Shown in pieces: positions 20,161 through 32,959 of a stretch of DNA of 64,000 nt; positions within the stretch are counted from its first letter, which is position 1, and each line of letters opens with the position of its first letter. The notes under the pieces are model-generated. The model was not told the origin of the DNA. It worked only from the letters and a program-made list of their open reading frames with translations, and made no database searches. The stretch is from Paraspadella gotoi (lineage: Eukaryota; Chaetognatha). Position numbers and translations under genes: made by a program. Location of the stretch: NCBI GenBank assembly GCA_051294375.1, contig CM119265.1:25862767-25926766 (forward strand), written 5' to 3'.

Positions 20161-20230
20161 ATACAAGGGGTGGGACCCATATCGAAGATAAAAACTTAAC
20201 GTCCTGCCATGTCAGAAAAAAATAAACTTT
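20161..20230 (+). mobile_element. Terminal inverted repeat of a TA-flanked transposon (inward-facing end)
   Basis: 'tacaaggggtgggacc' followed by '...taacgtcctgcc.tgtc' matches the end of the short complete element at 62,979-63,092 in the clean part of the window. Its mirror image in the other arm is at about 24,000-24,058. The element body would run toward the centre of the inverted repeat, which is where the sequence becomes unreadable. Confidence 0.6.
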
Positions 20231-20384
20231 TGTAAAATAAGTTTCATAATATTTATGTTAAAGCTGCGAAAAAATGAAGAAAAAACAGTTTATCATAAAT
20301 AGTGAAAAAGTAAAGAATTTTTTTGAGCTTTTTTAAAAAATTAAACACTGTCGCTGGAGTAACTGGACGACGGTCGTCCTGAGC

Positions 20385-20880
20385 GTGACTTCGATAAACG
20401 GATCCCTCTCCGTGGTTCTTTGCAAAAACTACAGCACCCCGCCCGATCTTGACGGCGTTAGCCCATCCTCCGGCATAAACCGAGGGCGGGATCCTGAAGA
20501 AAGGGTAAAACGGGGTGGAGGAATTTTCCGTGGTCGATGTAAAACTGATGGTCTGTGGGGACGCCGCCGAATGATGGGAAAAAGTCGTTTGTGGTGGAGG
20601 CGAACCTTTGGCGTAGTTCGTATGATAGCCGGTCTTTGGAAACGTCGGTGGCGGCGCGACAAGAGCGAGCCCGATCGTCGAGCGTGGCCCAATAAAGTAT
20701 CCTCAGCGAGAACGAGCGTCACACCCCAAGTCCCAGAAGAGGCGACGGCGCAGAATAATGGGAACCAAGATAGCGACGGAGGTAAATACGAAGGAGATTC
20801 AGTCGATAAACGCCGATAAGTTATCTCCTTGGGCGTTCGGAAAAGGTGGGGTCAGAGGTCACCGTTCAGACAAATTCTAA
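20385..20880 (-). other. GC-richer block with possible coding content inside the inverted repeat
   Basis: Read on the minus strand from about 20,640 to 20,350, one frame stays open for about 100 codons and is rich in Pro, Ser, Thr, Phe and Tyr. The mirrored block at about 23,470-23,830 changes frame repeatedly because of indels. I recognise no domain. It may be an exon of the transposon whose end lies at 20,161, or of a host gene in noisy sequence, or chance. No product is assigned. Confidence 0.25.
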
Positions 20881-23229
20881 ATTTAACAGACAGTAATAAA
20901 TACTACTTACTAATATAAAAGTAATCACTATTGGAAACACAAACCAGTTACAAATCACAAATCAAATACGCAAATACGGAGACCGACGGAGATTAAAACA
21001 TACTATATAAATATATATATATTAAAGTTAAAGCGCACCATACAATACCAAAGTAAGAAAAACAAAATATTAAAAAGTAAATACGAGTCCCATGCATGAA
21101 TCTCATACAAGGCAGACGATCAGAACACCATGATGGAAAAAAAAATTGTCCGCGCGTTTTTTGAAAAGTTATTAATTTCATTATCAATATATTTTTAGTA
21201 TAATTAATAATAATAATTAATCAATTAAATCGATTCAAAACAAACATTTCAGATCAAAAATTGCTTAATTAATTAAAATAATTAACTTAATAATAAATTA
21301 TTAATAAATTAAATACTTGGATAATGAATCGTAAGGCAAAGTCCTGAACATGGTGCTCCAACTTGTACCAAATAAAAAATAAACATACAAACGACGCGTC
21401 ACCATCCGATTTCTTACCCGCGACTCGACAAATCCGTCGACCAGCGCACGTCCCCCCACGTGTCTGCCGCAGACCTACTAGCTGGCCGTCACGCCTCGCA
21501 TTGCCTGTGTGCCCGGTCTGCGCAACCCACTCGGCTTCTCGCACCACTCTCGCTCCTCTGGCTCTCCCGTCGATCAATCTATAGCGCGACTGACATTCTC
21601 TCCGTCGCTGAGCTCTACGTCCTCTGCGCGACAGAGTCGTGACACATCATTTCATCGACCATGCATTGACAGGCAATTCTTTGATTGATCTTGCAGTCCT
21701 CAACTTGTCACTCTCCTCAGCGTGTTAACCGCATGATCTGCAGTCATATGGCACAAAGGAAGCTATATACTCCTATCTCGCCATGATACATCTTTCGAAC
21801 CGCATTCTTGCCTCCCATCATCACCTTCTACCTTACAATATCCGTCCCTACTACCGCACTCCCATCTCACTGCGCCCAGCATTCATCGACTCCTCGAAAT
21901 CCACGTCCTGCATATCCCCGCCTACCGGTCACGGTCATCTGCAATCATTCGAATTTCTCGTCGGATGCACTATACTTCAGCCTACTCAGCCGGTCTTCTG
22001 CCTCATTGTATGCTCGCCTAATCCCTGTGAATCATCATCCGACCCGCTGCTTCTTCTACATAATAATCCTGTTCTACGCCGAACACACTAGCGATCGTTT
22101 ACGTACTGACATCGTTAAGTTCAATGCTTAACTTGCCTACCGCTAGCGTCCTTACTACTTGATGTCGACATCCAATCTCTCTTGCACTATAAACCCAGAC
22201 TCTCATATCTACTAGCTACCCTCATACCGTCTCTTCCCGCACATCCTCTGATCACTGACACTAACGGACCCGTATGTTTTCGAAACCATTTCTATCATCT
22301 GGCCCGCGCGCGTTTCTATCCATTGTACTCTACGCTGACACGACCGCTACGATACTAGTGCATGCCCCTACATCAATAAGCACACCACGACTAGCCACCT
22401 CACCCATACGCACATAACTATACACTCTTCCTCACGTATCCTCTAACTAATCATTCCTTTCGTAGCCACAACACGACTATACAGATGCTGAGCCTGATCA
22501 GCTAAAACACATGTCAGATCTGCCGTACGATTCACATATCAGTAGCATTTAACTTATAATAAATTAACTCGTGTCAACCATCATGTACTTCTGTAATCTT
22601 ATGTCATCATTTATCCTATGGCAATTTATATGGCATACAATCTTCTGATCCACTGCTTAAAGTAGTGTTACGTTCTGGACATCCGGTGACAATCATATAC
22701 TGATCAATCTCACTATATTATCTAAGACTATACTAAAAATTATACTTTCGATAATGAAATTAACTTTAACTTTTTCATAAACCGCGACATATTTTTTCTC
22801 CTCATTACATGTAGTCCTTTCATGATCGCTTCTGGCCCTCTCTCGCTATATCGCTGCGATAATCATGGCAACTGGACCTCGTATTTACTATATTTCAACT
22901 ATTGGACTTTTCTCCTCTACTTTCAGCTATTACCTTTTAAGTGAATATGTGCTACTCCTTAGTCTGGTCATAATACAGCGATCACTCCTATATCGTCACA
23001 GTCACGCTACGATCTCCACTCAGTCTTCACACCTATACCGCTCCTCTGACTAATAGTTCACTTGTATCTTATACTACACTCACTTCTCGCTTCGCGTCTC
23101 CCTCGACATTCATATTCCTTCAGTGCGGTATTATGCATATGTGACCTGTCAACTTGTCTATGCTGCTCATTCATGACTTTGGGTCAATGTACTACATTTA
23201 CATTATACCTTACAGTATAACTATGGTAC
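20881..23229. other. Centre of the inverted repeat; anomalous sequence, no gene
   Basis: From about 21,360 to 23,229 the composition changes sharply. The sequence is poor in G, mixes C, T and A, and almost completely lacks the homopolymers, microsatellites and A/T runs that fill the rest of the window. No frame is long and no repeat partner is visible. It sits exactly between the two arms. The most likely reading is very low-quality read sequence at a foldback turning point. Confidence 0.5.
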
Positions 23230-23999
23230 TTACTCACTCGTCTTCGGTCTTATAAATTTAGAAATTCTTGCTCTTCTGACGCCAAGGTGCACACATCCCT
23301 CTGACCCGACGACGCCCCTTTCCGACGCCAGGAGATAACTTATCGGCTTACACTGAATCTTTCCTTCGTCATTACCTCCGTCGCTATCTTCGGTTTCCAT
23401 TATTCTGCGCCGTCGCCTCTTCCGTGACTTGGGGGTGGTGACGCTCTTCTCCGACTGAGGATACTTTATGGGGCAACGCTCGACGATCGGGCTCGCTCCT
23501 GTCGCCGCCCGCCACCAGGACCGCCTTACCCAAGACACCCGAACTATCACTACGAAACTACGCCAAAGGCTTCCCCTCCACCACCAAAACGACTTATTCG
23601 CCCATCATCTGCCCGGCCGGCGTCCCGCAACAAGACCATCAGTTTTTACATCCGGACCCGACGAAAAATTCCTCCCAACCTTCCGTTACCCTTCCTATCA
23701 AGGATTCCCGCCCTCGATAATGCGGCAGGATGCGACTACGCGTACAAAGGACTCGCGCCGCTGCTGTTAGTTTTGCAAAGGAACCACGGCAGGAGGGAAT
23801 CCGTTTTATCGAAGTTCATCGCTCAAGACGACAGTTCTGTCCAGTTCTCACGGACAGTGTATTAAATTTTAAAAAAGTCAAAAATTCTTTACTTTTTCAC
23901 TATTATATGATAAACTGTTTTTTCATCTTTTCGCAGTTTTCAGACATATAAAATAATTATGCAAAACTCTATCTTTACCAAAAGTTTCTTATTTTTTTA

Positions 24000-24058
24000 C
24001 TGACATGGCAGGACGTTAATTTTTTATCTCCGATATAGGGTCCCACCCCTGTATGGTG
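24000..24058 (-). mobile_element. Mirror copy of the transposon terminal repeat
   Basis: 'tggcaggacgttaa...gggtcccacccctgta' is the reverse complement of the end at 20,161-20,230. It also matches the right end of the element at 62,979-63,092. Confidence 0.6.
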
Positions 24059-26273
24059 GTATACAAACTTTTTCTGTTTAAAGTGATTAAATATTCTTAG
24101 AAAATGAAAAAAATTGGATTGCCATTCAAACTTTATTCATTTGCGTATGTGTAGCAAAAACGCATAAAAAGTGCTGACATTGGACGTCGCCGCTATCTGG
24201 CTTCACCACGCGTGCTGACGTCTTTGAGGGAGGAGTATTCAGCGTCGTCAGATCGCGTCGTTAATAACGACGCCGATCTGAACGACTCGAATTCGCTTTC
24301 CTATATCAACATTTTCTTTCCGTAGTCCAGCTCCGTAATTTACCCTTAATTTCTATTCAGCCCGGAACGAGGATTTCGGCTTTACCCGTCGATTCCGTCG
24401 GACTAAAGATTAGAACTACGTAGTTCAAATCTTATTGTTAACCACCTTCTCCGCTCTTTGAGCGGCGAACAGTTGATCCCTCGGATAGGCCCTATTTTTT
24501 CCTCGTTTTTTTGTCCATTAACTTTTGAACGCGTTTGACCGATTTGAATGAAAATTTCCTATTCAGTAAACTTAGACGTAATTGCCACGTCGATCGGGTA
24601 CCAAAATTTATCGAAATTCGAGCCACCAGAAAAAAGACGACGTTTTCTTCTAAGTTATTTCTCATGAACTTCAAAGAAAGTTCTTTAATTCACAATACTA
24701 ATTATCCAAATTATACAAAACTACCAGAATCATGCCTCTCAAAAATAGTGATAAAACTAGAAATTATTAAACAAATAAATATACATATCGATAAAATAAT
24801 ATTAGAATTAAAATAACACACAAAGAAAAAACAAAAAAAAAATATTTTAAAATAAAAAAAAAGAAAAGCTATCCGATAGTTAACCAAGTTAATTTTGAAT
24901 TTTCATAATGAAAGTGGGATGGTAAAATTGACGGCGATAAAGACGAGCGTAAATACTAATAGTCTGAAATGAAGGGACGATAAACAACAACTACAACAAA
25001 CAACGAGAGAAAAAAACATCGACGTAATTGTAAGAAAATGGGTTGAAGGGGGGGGGGAAAGCGATGCACGGAAAAGTCGCATATAGACCGAGGAATGCAA
25101 TTCAGTCTACGATTGAATTACAATGAGTAATAAGAAAGAAAAGGTAGCGGAGGGAGGCAAAGGAACTCGAAACCAGGATATTTATAGCTCAGAGAAAGGA
25201 GAGAGGCGAGGAAAAGAACTTTATAAACAAGCGAGAAGAGGTTTTACATCACAAAGAGAAAGAAGGAACTTTTTGACGGCGAAGGCGGGAGCTTCTGGAA
25301 AAAAGAGAAGAGATAAAACAATTATTCACCAGACGAAAAAAAATATATATACGGAGCCTCGATCTTCACGTGGCGAACATCACGAAGTAGGTCGCGCTTT
25401 ATTGCAACCGGGTCACGCTTGCGAAAACGACAGATATCGTAGTGGGGGGGGGCGAGAGGAAGGCGGCGGGCGGGCGTGACGGATGTTCGAGCGTCAGATA
25501 CGAAAAATGATTTTTTCGACTTGATACAAAAAGCGGTTAACGCTTGCCGAGACGATTAATTCTTTTTAACTTTCGAACGCGGAGACATCAATTGATCGAT
25601 TGTTGTCTGGGGAGGATCGATTCCTCTTCGCGTTTTCTGTTCGACGGAGAGCGCAGAAATTTAAAAAAAAATGTTTCGATCCAAAAGGGAAAAAAAAATT
25701 GTAACGAATTAAAATTTCGAGATTTATCGAGAATGAAAAAGTAATATTATAAAAGAAAATTTAAATTGATATTGGAACAACTAAGATTAAAAATTTATCC
25801 ATCCATTAATAAATAGACTATCTTGCACCTGAGGTTTTCAGGGCAATAGGGGTTAAGGCTTCCTCTTTCTTACAAGATAATGAGGCCCGACTTACCAACC
25901 GGTCTCTCTCTCTAAAGTCGCCTCCAATAATAAACACAGCCAGCTAACCCTCAAATGATATTAAAACATGAAAACGAGTATCCAGGTGCAAAACTATCTA
26001 CTTCTTGTTCCTTTTCCTCTCAAATTTCTACGTCATTCGCAAGAATGGTTCGAACTATTCTAGTGCGTAAAAGATTAAAACAATATCGATTAATTACTGT
26101 GACTTCACGCCTCCATTTTTATTAGTCGGATAATTCCGCCCCCTATGGAGCCGAGTCCGAGTGTTCACTCAACTCGCCAGTGAATAATCCTCACTGATTT
26201 GCCCGCATCCGGCGCTGGGCTGTCCGGCAACGTCCGACCTTTTTTGATTTTCATTTAGGATTTTTTTTTTTAA

Positions 26274-26298
26274 NNNNNNNNNNNNNNNNNNNNNNNNN
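26274..26298. other. Assembly gap (25 N)
   Basis: A run of exactly 25 Ns inside the right arm. The left arm is continuous at the paired position (18,030-18,060), so little sequence is likely missing. Confidence 0.99.
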
Positions 26299-26828
26299 AT
26301 TTTGGGTGATATCGGTTAAATTTCCCCCGATGTCATGAAAACAACAACAGCGACGAAGTATTTTGAGAATTTATAATAATATTTAAAGATAACGAGCAAT
26401 ATTGCCCACGGAACTGACTGAACTACTAACCTATGCTCTAAAAAATAAGGGCCTATGACTAACAGGCCTAATCAGCTTTGGAAATTGCAATGAATTCCTC
26501 TTGTTTTTTTGTCTTTCGCATTAATTAAGCTTTGCTTCCCAGAATCAATTTCGTCTGTTTTATCAGAGGCAAAAACCAAATTTGGTAAAAAATTGTTTCA
26601 TCATTTATGACTTTAATAATTTTCTCTTTTTGCACATTTCTTTTTACGCTTGTTATGTGTAAACATACTTTTCCCGTTCTTTTCAATCCTGACCTCACAT
26701 TTTATCTTAGTCATTTTCACCATCTCATGTTTTTCCCCCCCGATCTTTCGCCGTCAAGACTTTTCAAGTCTTTTTTCGATTCGCCCTCATTTTTTCGCGA
26801 TCGAGAATTCTCCAGCCGTTAACGACCA

Positions 26829-26859
<31 letters not shown>

Positions 26860-27974
26860 CACACCGACGACGACCCGACGTCCGTGTTTGCTCAAGTTTT
26901 GACCTCATCGATCGACGAAGGGATTATTTTTTTATACGCGACATTCTCTCTCTTTCTCACTCTCCGTCTCTCTCTCTCTCTCTCTCTCGCTCACTCTCTT
27001 TTGAATCATCTTTTTTTTTTCTCGAAAGTCGATTCGATCGAAAACTTTGAAATATAAAAAGGCGCGGATTTTCGAAAAGATCCAATTTCTCCAACTCTCT
27101 CTGTCTCGCGAAAAAATAAAAAAATAAAAACTTAGAAGAAAAAAACCAATGGCGTGTTGGGAAAAATCGGGGGCGCGAAGCCGCGAAGGTATGCGGACCG
27201 CGACGCTGTCCTCAACGAAATATGACGATTAATAACCAAAAATAGACGAAATTTGCGGTCGATTAATGAAACATTAATTAAACTCGAAAAAGCCTTTTTA
27301 ATTGGAATAAAATCGCATGTAATGACTGTTAGACAGTAACCATTAGCCAAACTATTTTCCACTTGACGTTTAAATCTTTCGAAAATCGCACGCAACTTAA
27401 GTGCAACGAATTTCTAGAAAACTTTGCGATTTCTAGGAAATGCGTAGCTAACGTTTTTTATCAAATTTTCACTAAAATATCTCTTCTCTCTCTCTCTTTT
27501 TTTCAGATCCGCTTTGAGGTTTTTTTTTTTCTCGATCGGAGTCACGAGAGAAAAAAAAAATTTTCCTGTGGAAAAGGAATAAATCAAATTACGGAGAAAA
27601 ATTGACTTTCGGATCCGCAACCACTTTTTTTTTTCCCGGCCGATTTCTCTCGTATCTTTGTCCCTCTCTCGGGGTTTTTTTATCGTCATCGCGTTTTTCG
27701 CAGTGTCGCCACGCCCGCTAGTGACAGACTGACCGTCGCGTGGCTCAGCGACGTCGGGATTAAAATCGAATGTCAACTACGCCGGCTTCTGACGACGAAA
27801 AACCACTCTTGCTCCAGTCGACCTAAATCTTTTAATACAACTCCTTCGACGGGTGCCTCTCCGGCGAATCTACGATCTACGGTTCGCCATTCCTCTTTTC
27901 TCGCTCTGCCGCGCCCTCTCTAAAGGCGCGACCCCACGCCCATCGTAAACATACCGCGTCGAAGGATCGTCAGT

Positions 27975-29296
27975 ATGACGGACTTTTTGATCTGCTGGAA
28001 AGTGAGATGCGATGAGCCGCAAGGACCGAGGGTGAGTGATTTACCTTATCCGACCTTACCTTACCTTACCAGTAACTGTCTTATAAAAATACGCGACGCC
28101 GCCCAGAGATTTATAGATTAGTTTTTTCTCTACCTCTTACGAAAAATTTCAGTTTACTTGTTTTACTACTTTAAAATTTTATATTAAAATTTAAAAATGG
28201 AAAAATTTTAAAAAAATTCTTTATATATTAGTTTTAATTATATTCTTTATACAAAGTATATTCATTTAAAATGTAATGGGAGAGGGATGTTAGTGTTGTC
28301 TTCTGGAAATAGAGTGATTATCTATACAACATTTATTGAAACTTTCAAAATATCTAAAAGTCTAAACAGAAAGGGGTGGAGATTTTAATTTGATATGGGA
28401 TTAAGGTTATTTATGATTCGTTATTGTTGAGGGTTAAGACTACAAAGTAGAATTGTATGTTCTGATAGGGATATAATAATTCAGGGTCTCTCTTGACGGA
28501 GAGATAAAAATAGAGGGACGGAGAGCGAGGGCCTTATCTTACTCATTCCAGAAAGATGAGTTCTCTTGTTTGCATAAGGGCTTTAACACAAAGGGGTAGG
28601 GGGGGAGGCGTCGGCGACTGATCGAGGTTTGATGAGCGGATAATCTTCCGAGGCCAAAGACCGCCGCTCTCATTCAGAGGTTATACGAGGGTCGGTTTTT
28701 GTTATTAATCCTATATTAGTTTGCTAAGTTATTAATTTGAAAGCCACCGACGTCTATTTTTAAGTTATTATTGCGGAGAAAACTAAAATATTTTTAAATT
28801 CTTTTTAAAACAATATCCATATTAAATTTATCTATTTTTTTAAATTTCCAGCGGCGAATCGACCGGACGATGATCGGTCCGCCCACGGACTTCAAACACA
28901 CGGCGCACATCGGCGCGGGAGACCACTTTAACTACAGCGACGTGAGTAGCCGATGTTGCCGTGGCGGGGGCGATGACTTCCTAGTTTATTAAGTCTAAGA
29001 TTATTAAAAAAGCTTAATATTCCGCGATATTAGTGAAAGAATTCGTTCCGAAACCATCTTTTCTTTTTCAGATTACCAACCACTCGACGCCGACCCAGGC
29101 CTCGGAGGGCTATTCCCTCTCCTCGGCGCCTCTCGGTATGGCGAGTCCGCCGTCACCGCCGGCCCTCCAACTCGCTGCCACGCCCCCTTCGCCCAACGGT
29201 CTCTCTTCTTACGAGAGTCAAGGGTCTCCCATCCACTTGGCCAATCTCCGGCCGATCGCCAACCCTTTGATCTCGAGCGGCCGCATTCGCACTTGA
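27975..29296 (+). CDS. CDC42SE: CDC42 small effector (SPEC/CDC42SE family), three coding exons
   Basis: Coding exons are about 27,975-28,031, 28,852-28,941 and 29,072-29,296 (123 aa), all joined in phase 0 at gtgagt/ag borders. Exon 1 encodes MTDFLICWKVRC, matching the family's short N-terminus with two Cys that are palmitoylated in vertebrate SPEC proteins. Exon 2 encodes an Arg pair and then the CRIB-type GTPase-binding core (MIGPPTDFKHTAHIG, about residues 26-40), the diagnostic family sequence. The family binds active CDC42 at the membrane and influences actin organisation. Vertebrate members are about 79-84 aa; this one has a Ser/Pro-rich C-terminal extension of about 60 residues encoded by exon 3. 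The start is the first ATG and the only one giving the conserved N-terminus. It is the first gene after the noisy half and is unaffected by it. Confidence 0.9.
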
Positions 29297-31109
29297 TTCG
29301 GGCGCCTCTTCGCCCCCCCCCCCACCCTGCCCCTCTTCCCTTTCGATCGATATGGAAAAAGCAAGCGCGGTCGCCATGTCGACAACCGCCCCCCTCTCTC
29401 CGCCCTTCCTCCACTTCTTTCCTCGCGTTTACAAACTCCAGTCTTCAGACTCTTTCGACGACGCGATGGACGCTAAATTTTGTTTTTTTTTCTTTCGACT
29501 TCGATCAGAATCGCGTGTTTTTTTTTTTCTTTTCTGATATAAAACAAAACAAATCCCAAAGCGACGAAGTCCGGCGCCGGTTTCGCCGGAAATGACGGTG
29601 GGGGGAGCGTGGACTCGCGCATATCCGCTTGTCCGGCGCCGATTCGAGATTTGTGAGGGTAGCGTGACCACGCCCACGACCGTCGGGATCGACCGACGTC
29701 CTTGGGTCACCGAACCAAGTCAAGAGTGAAACAAAACAAAAAAAAAAGATTTAAAAGTGAAACAAAAGTCAATTCGTTATATCGCGGCATTTTTCTTTTT
29801 TTCTTTTTTCTCTTTCGCGGGATTAATATTATTTTTTTTCTCCGATGCTATTTTGTTGTTTTTTTTTCCAATTACGTGTCATCAACTGTATCACGAGTGC
29901 TTGTAACATTGTATGTATGTGCATAAACGACTTTGTTGATTTTTTGGTCCTGGTGAATGAGTCATTTGATTATTTTCTACTTTCGTTACGCTTCTGCTCA
30001 CTAATAAATACTAATGTAAAGAATTTACGAACAACTTTATTAGTAATTCACATTAGACAAAACTGTAAGATAAGTTATACTGTTGATATTTACAAACCAT
30101 TTTTTTTTTCAATTTAAAATGAAAAAAAAAAAGTGGCATGTTTTTTGTTGTCACAAAAAGGAAAACGTAAAAATACTAGTAGGGGTTGCCCCACTCAATA
30201 GGGTGAGTTAAAAATTTATAGAGTCCATGCTCAAACGAAAATTGATACATTTTTAAGTATACTTTCAATGAACTAATTTTTTTTATATGGCTCTATACCC
30301 TAGTAATTAATTTTGGAATATTTATTTATATATAGGAAAGGCCAAAAACTTTTTGAGAGTTATTAAATTTTAAGACCAGATTCAGATAGCTCATTAAAAG
30401 TTGTCTACACAAAGTATAATTCTTTTTGAAATATTTTTATAAGCGAGTCAAATATAAAAAAAACTTTAAAAAAGCATCATCTTTCGATGATTTTATCAAA
30501 ATAATTTAAGATTTAAAAATTATTTTTCTCTATATAGTAATATAATAATTTTAATTAGGCTAGTACCCTCAGAAGAAAGCATTTTAGACAAAAAATATTT
30601 TAATACCATGATCTTGATAGATTATTTTAACGCTGTATACATTAGCATTGGCTAATACAAGGAATAGAAATAAAAGGTACGAAGTTCTATCAAAGTTTCT
30701 CGTTGTTTTGTTCTGAAGCATTTTGGCTAAGTATCCCAACAGATGGCAGTGGAGACGGGAAAGTTTCCAGAAAAGACTAATCCTGTAATAATTAGGAGTT
30801 CTCTTGATAATATTCGAATGCTTCGAATTAAAAAGAATTAGGAAGTACGAGCCCTTGGAAAAAGTATCCTAAAGAAATTGTTTGTCTTTTGAAGTATAGG
30901 GTAAAGTTCCACACCACTTTTCTCGCTAAACTTGATATTTTTCAATTCTGTCTTTAAAAATATTCATATTTTTATTTGAAGCAAGATTGAGACCTTTGTA
31001 AATTCTAAAAAAAATACAAATTTAGTTAGTCTGAGATGTTTGGTTGTATTTTTTTTTTTTAAACATTAAGGAATAAATAAAATAGAAAGTTTACAAATTG
31101 TTCCGTTCA
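29297..31109. other. Intergenic region: 3' UTR of CDC42SE, then AT-rich repeat
   Basis: Bases 29,297 to about 30,150 are probably the CDC42SE 3' untranslated region. They are GC-rich at first and then T-rich, with several AATAAA-like sequences near 30,000. A dispersed repeat follows at 30,175-30,655. The remainder (30,656-31,109) is AT-rich and featureless to me, running into the 3' end of CFAP157 on the other strand. Confidence 0.5.
30175..30655 (+). repeat. Dispersed AT-rich repeat, family 1, uninterrupted copy
   Basis: It begins 'gtaggggttgcc', carries 'catgctcaaacgaaaatt', 'tatatggctctata' and 'aattttaagaccagatt', and ends with 'taccctcagaagaaagcatt' and 'gctgtatacattagcatt'. The same ordered landmarks occur at 35,908-37,915, where two other elements have inserted, and the tail recurs at 61,010-61,115. 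No coding capacity is seen. It behaves like a non-autonomous transposable element of about 480 bp. Confidence 0.7.
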
Positions 31110-32904
31110 TTAATTTACAACATAACTCGAACAAGATTTCGCCTCCCGAACTTTTTTCAAATCAAAGTGGTCGTCCGCCTGGTGCCCGCGATGGAACCGA
31201 GTGGCGCCAGGTGCTGCCTGGGTGGAGGACCTCGTCTCGCCAGAGGGTGGGGCGGATGACCCGGCGGTGGTAGCTTGACCGGACCGTCGCGCGTCAAAGC
31301 TACGGGACCTCCGTGTTCCAAAAGTTGTTCCGCGTAGAAGACGGCCTGACGAAAGGGAATTGAAAAGGAGATTGATATTTGGGGGTTGATACTTCGGGTT
31401 TTGACTCCGTATCGATCATAACTGCGTCGTGAGTAAACAATAAATCAACCGTATCTAAAGAAAAATTATTAGCATTGAGAAAATTACTTCTTCCCAAAGA
31501 AAGAATTATGTATTGTTTTTATCGCAATAACACTCCATAGCTTGTTCTACGTCAGGTGCAAGATGCCATATTTATTAAATAAATGAACAATTTTTATATT
31601 GGTTGTATACAATTCCATCGTCGAAGAGATGTTCACCCAACCCCTAACTTACCCTCGGCGCCGACGCCGTCTGCGTCCCCACGGATCGAATCGACGGCTT
31701 CGACATCTCGAGTTTCCCGAGACGAGTTGTCGGCGAAAGGAGGCGAAGGCGCTCCAGCCTTTGGGCGTGAGTGAGGTGGGGACGGGAGGGCGGTCTGTCG
31801 GGCGGTCGGTCGGGCGCTCGATCGGTCGGGGCATCAGAACGAAGAGTAGACGTCCGAGTCAAAAGACCAGCGTCCCCGGGTCGGTAGTGGAGGTCCGCCG
31901 AACGACGACGGGGCTGTGGGTAAATCAAATCCCAAAATCAATCTCATCCTTCTGTTGGACTAAAATTTTTGAAGGTTCATTGTCATTGGTTTAAATCGTT
32001 ACGCATTAATTAAAATTAACCCCCTTTCCTTTTCAACAGATCATCGCTCATCACTTCGGGTTTCCTCAAACCCTGAAAGTTACCTTTTTCTTCCTCTCTT
32101 CACCCTCCTCCAACTCGGCTGCGGCATTGAGGATCGCCAAGAGATGCGTCAACATCATCGTCCGTTTCTCTTCCTCCGTCCACATCCCTGCCTTTTCTTT
32201 CCCCAAGAAGACTTGACGCTTCGAACCGGAAGTCGCTTCGGAGGCCGACTCGTCGTCGGCTGTAGAGGCCGACGGCGGGGGACGTCGGCCGGCGGAGTCG
32301 CGTGGAGGATCGATCGATGCGGCGGCGTCGGATTCAATGGAACCGTCGGGGGCAGAGCGTTGGGGCGGGTCTGGCTTTTCGACGGGGGGCGTGATATCTT
32401 CGCCCTGAAGAAATTAAATGATTTTCTGTCGAAGAAAGAAAGAAAGATAGATCGATCTTCGCTCCTACCGCCAAGACCCTCGTCAAAGCCGCCGCGGCTC
32501 CGTTGACGACCTTCTCCAACGCGCGTCGCGTCTCCTTCTCTTCCTCCAACTTTTTCTTCGTCTCCTCCAACTTTTTTTCGAGGGAATTTCGCTGCAACGT
32601 CACCTCTTCCACGTCGTCCCTGATATCGAAAGCATTTCGAAACACATGGAATCTCACTTGGGAGAACCTTCTCTCTCTTTCTTTTCCTCTGTCTAGTATA
32701 ATTTCCATTCTTCTTACTAGTAATTCTATTAGAATTCTTTCTATTTCCATTTTCCTTTTTTAGTTTTCTTTCAATTCTCGTTTTTGTTTTCCTTTCCTTT
32801 CTTTTTTCTTTCCTTCCATTCTCGTTTCTTTCCTTCCATTCTCCTTTCTTTCCTTCCATTCTCCTTTCTTTCCTTCCATTCTCCTTTCTTTTCCTTCCAT
32901 TTTC

Positions 32905-32959
<55 letters not shown>

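Larger units (their letters stand above)
16460..20880 (+). repeat. Left arm of a large inverted repeat
   Basis: Successive landmarks reappear in reverse-complement order in 23,230-27,800. They are 'cagtaagccggcgtagttga' (16,480; pair near 27,780), the segment ending 'cctgttagtcataggccctt' (17,880; pair 26,450-26,475), the 'tgacatcgggggaaaattta' segment (18,000; pair near 26,330), the shared unit 18,290-19,600, the palindromic 'gttattaacgacgccgat' (19,950; pair near 24,265), and the G-rich block 20,430-20,830 (pair 23,270-23,780). The arms differ by dense small indels. No complete gene is visible. Confidence 0.8.
23230..27800 (-). repeat. Right arm of the large inverted repeat
   Basis: This is the reverse complement of 16,460-20,880, with pairs listed at the left arm. 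It is interrupted by a 25-N gap at 26,274-26,298 at the position that pairs with an A-rich stretch near 18,030-18,060 in the left arm. It ends at about 27,795, just after 'gtcaactacgccggcttctg', about 180 bases before the CDC42SE start codon. The GAC-repeat at 26,825-26,875 pairs with the GTC-rich stretch at 17,430-17,470. Confidence 0.8.

Noticed and set aside
32155-32859. 234-codon minus-strand Lys/Arg-rich frame over the CTTT microsatellite
   Set aside because: It reads through an intronic microsatellite and splice sites in a frame other than that of CFAP157.
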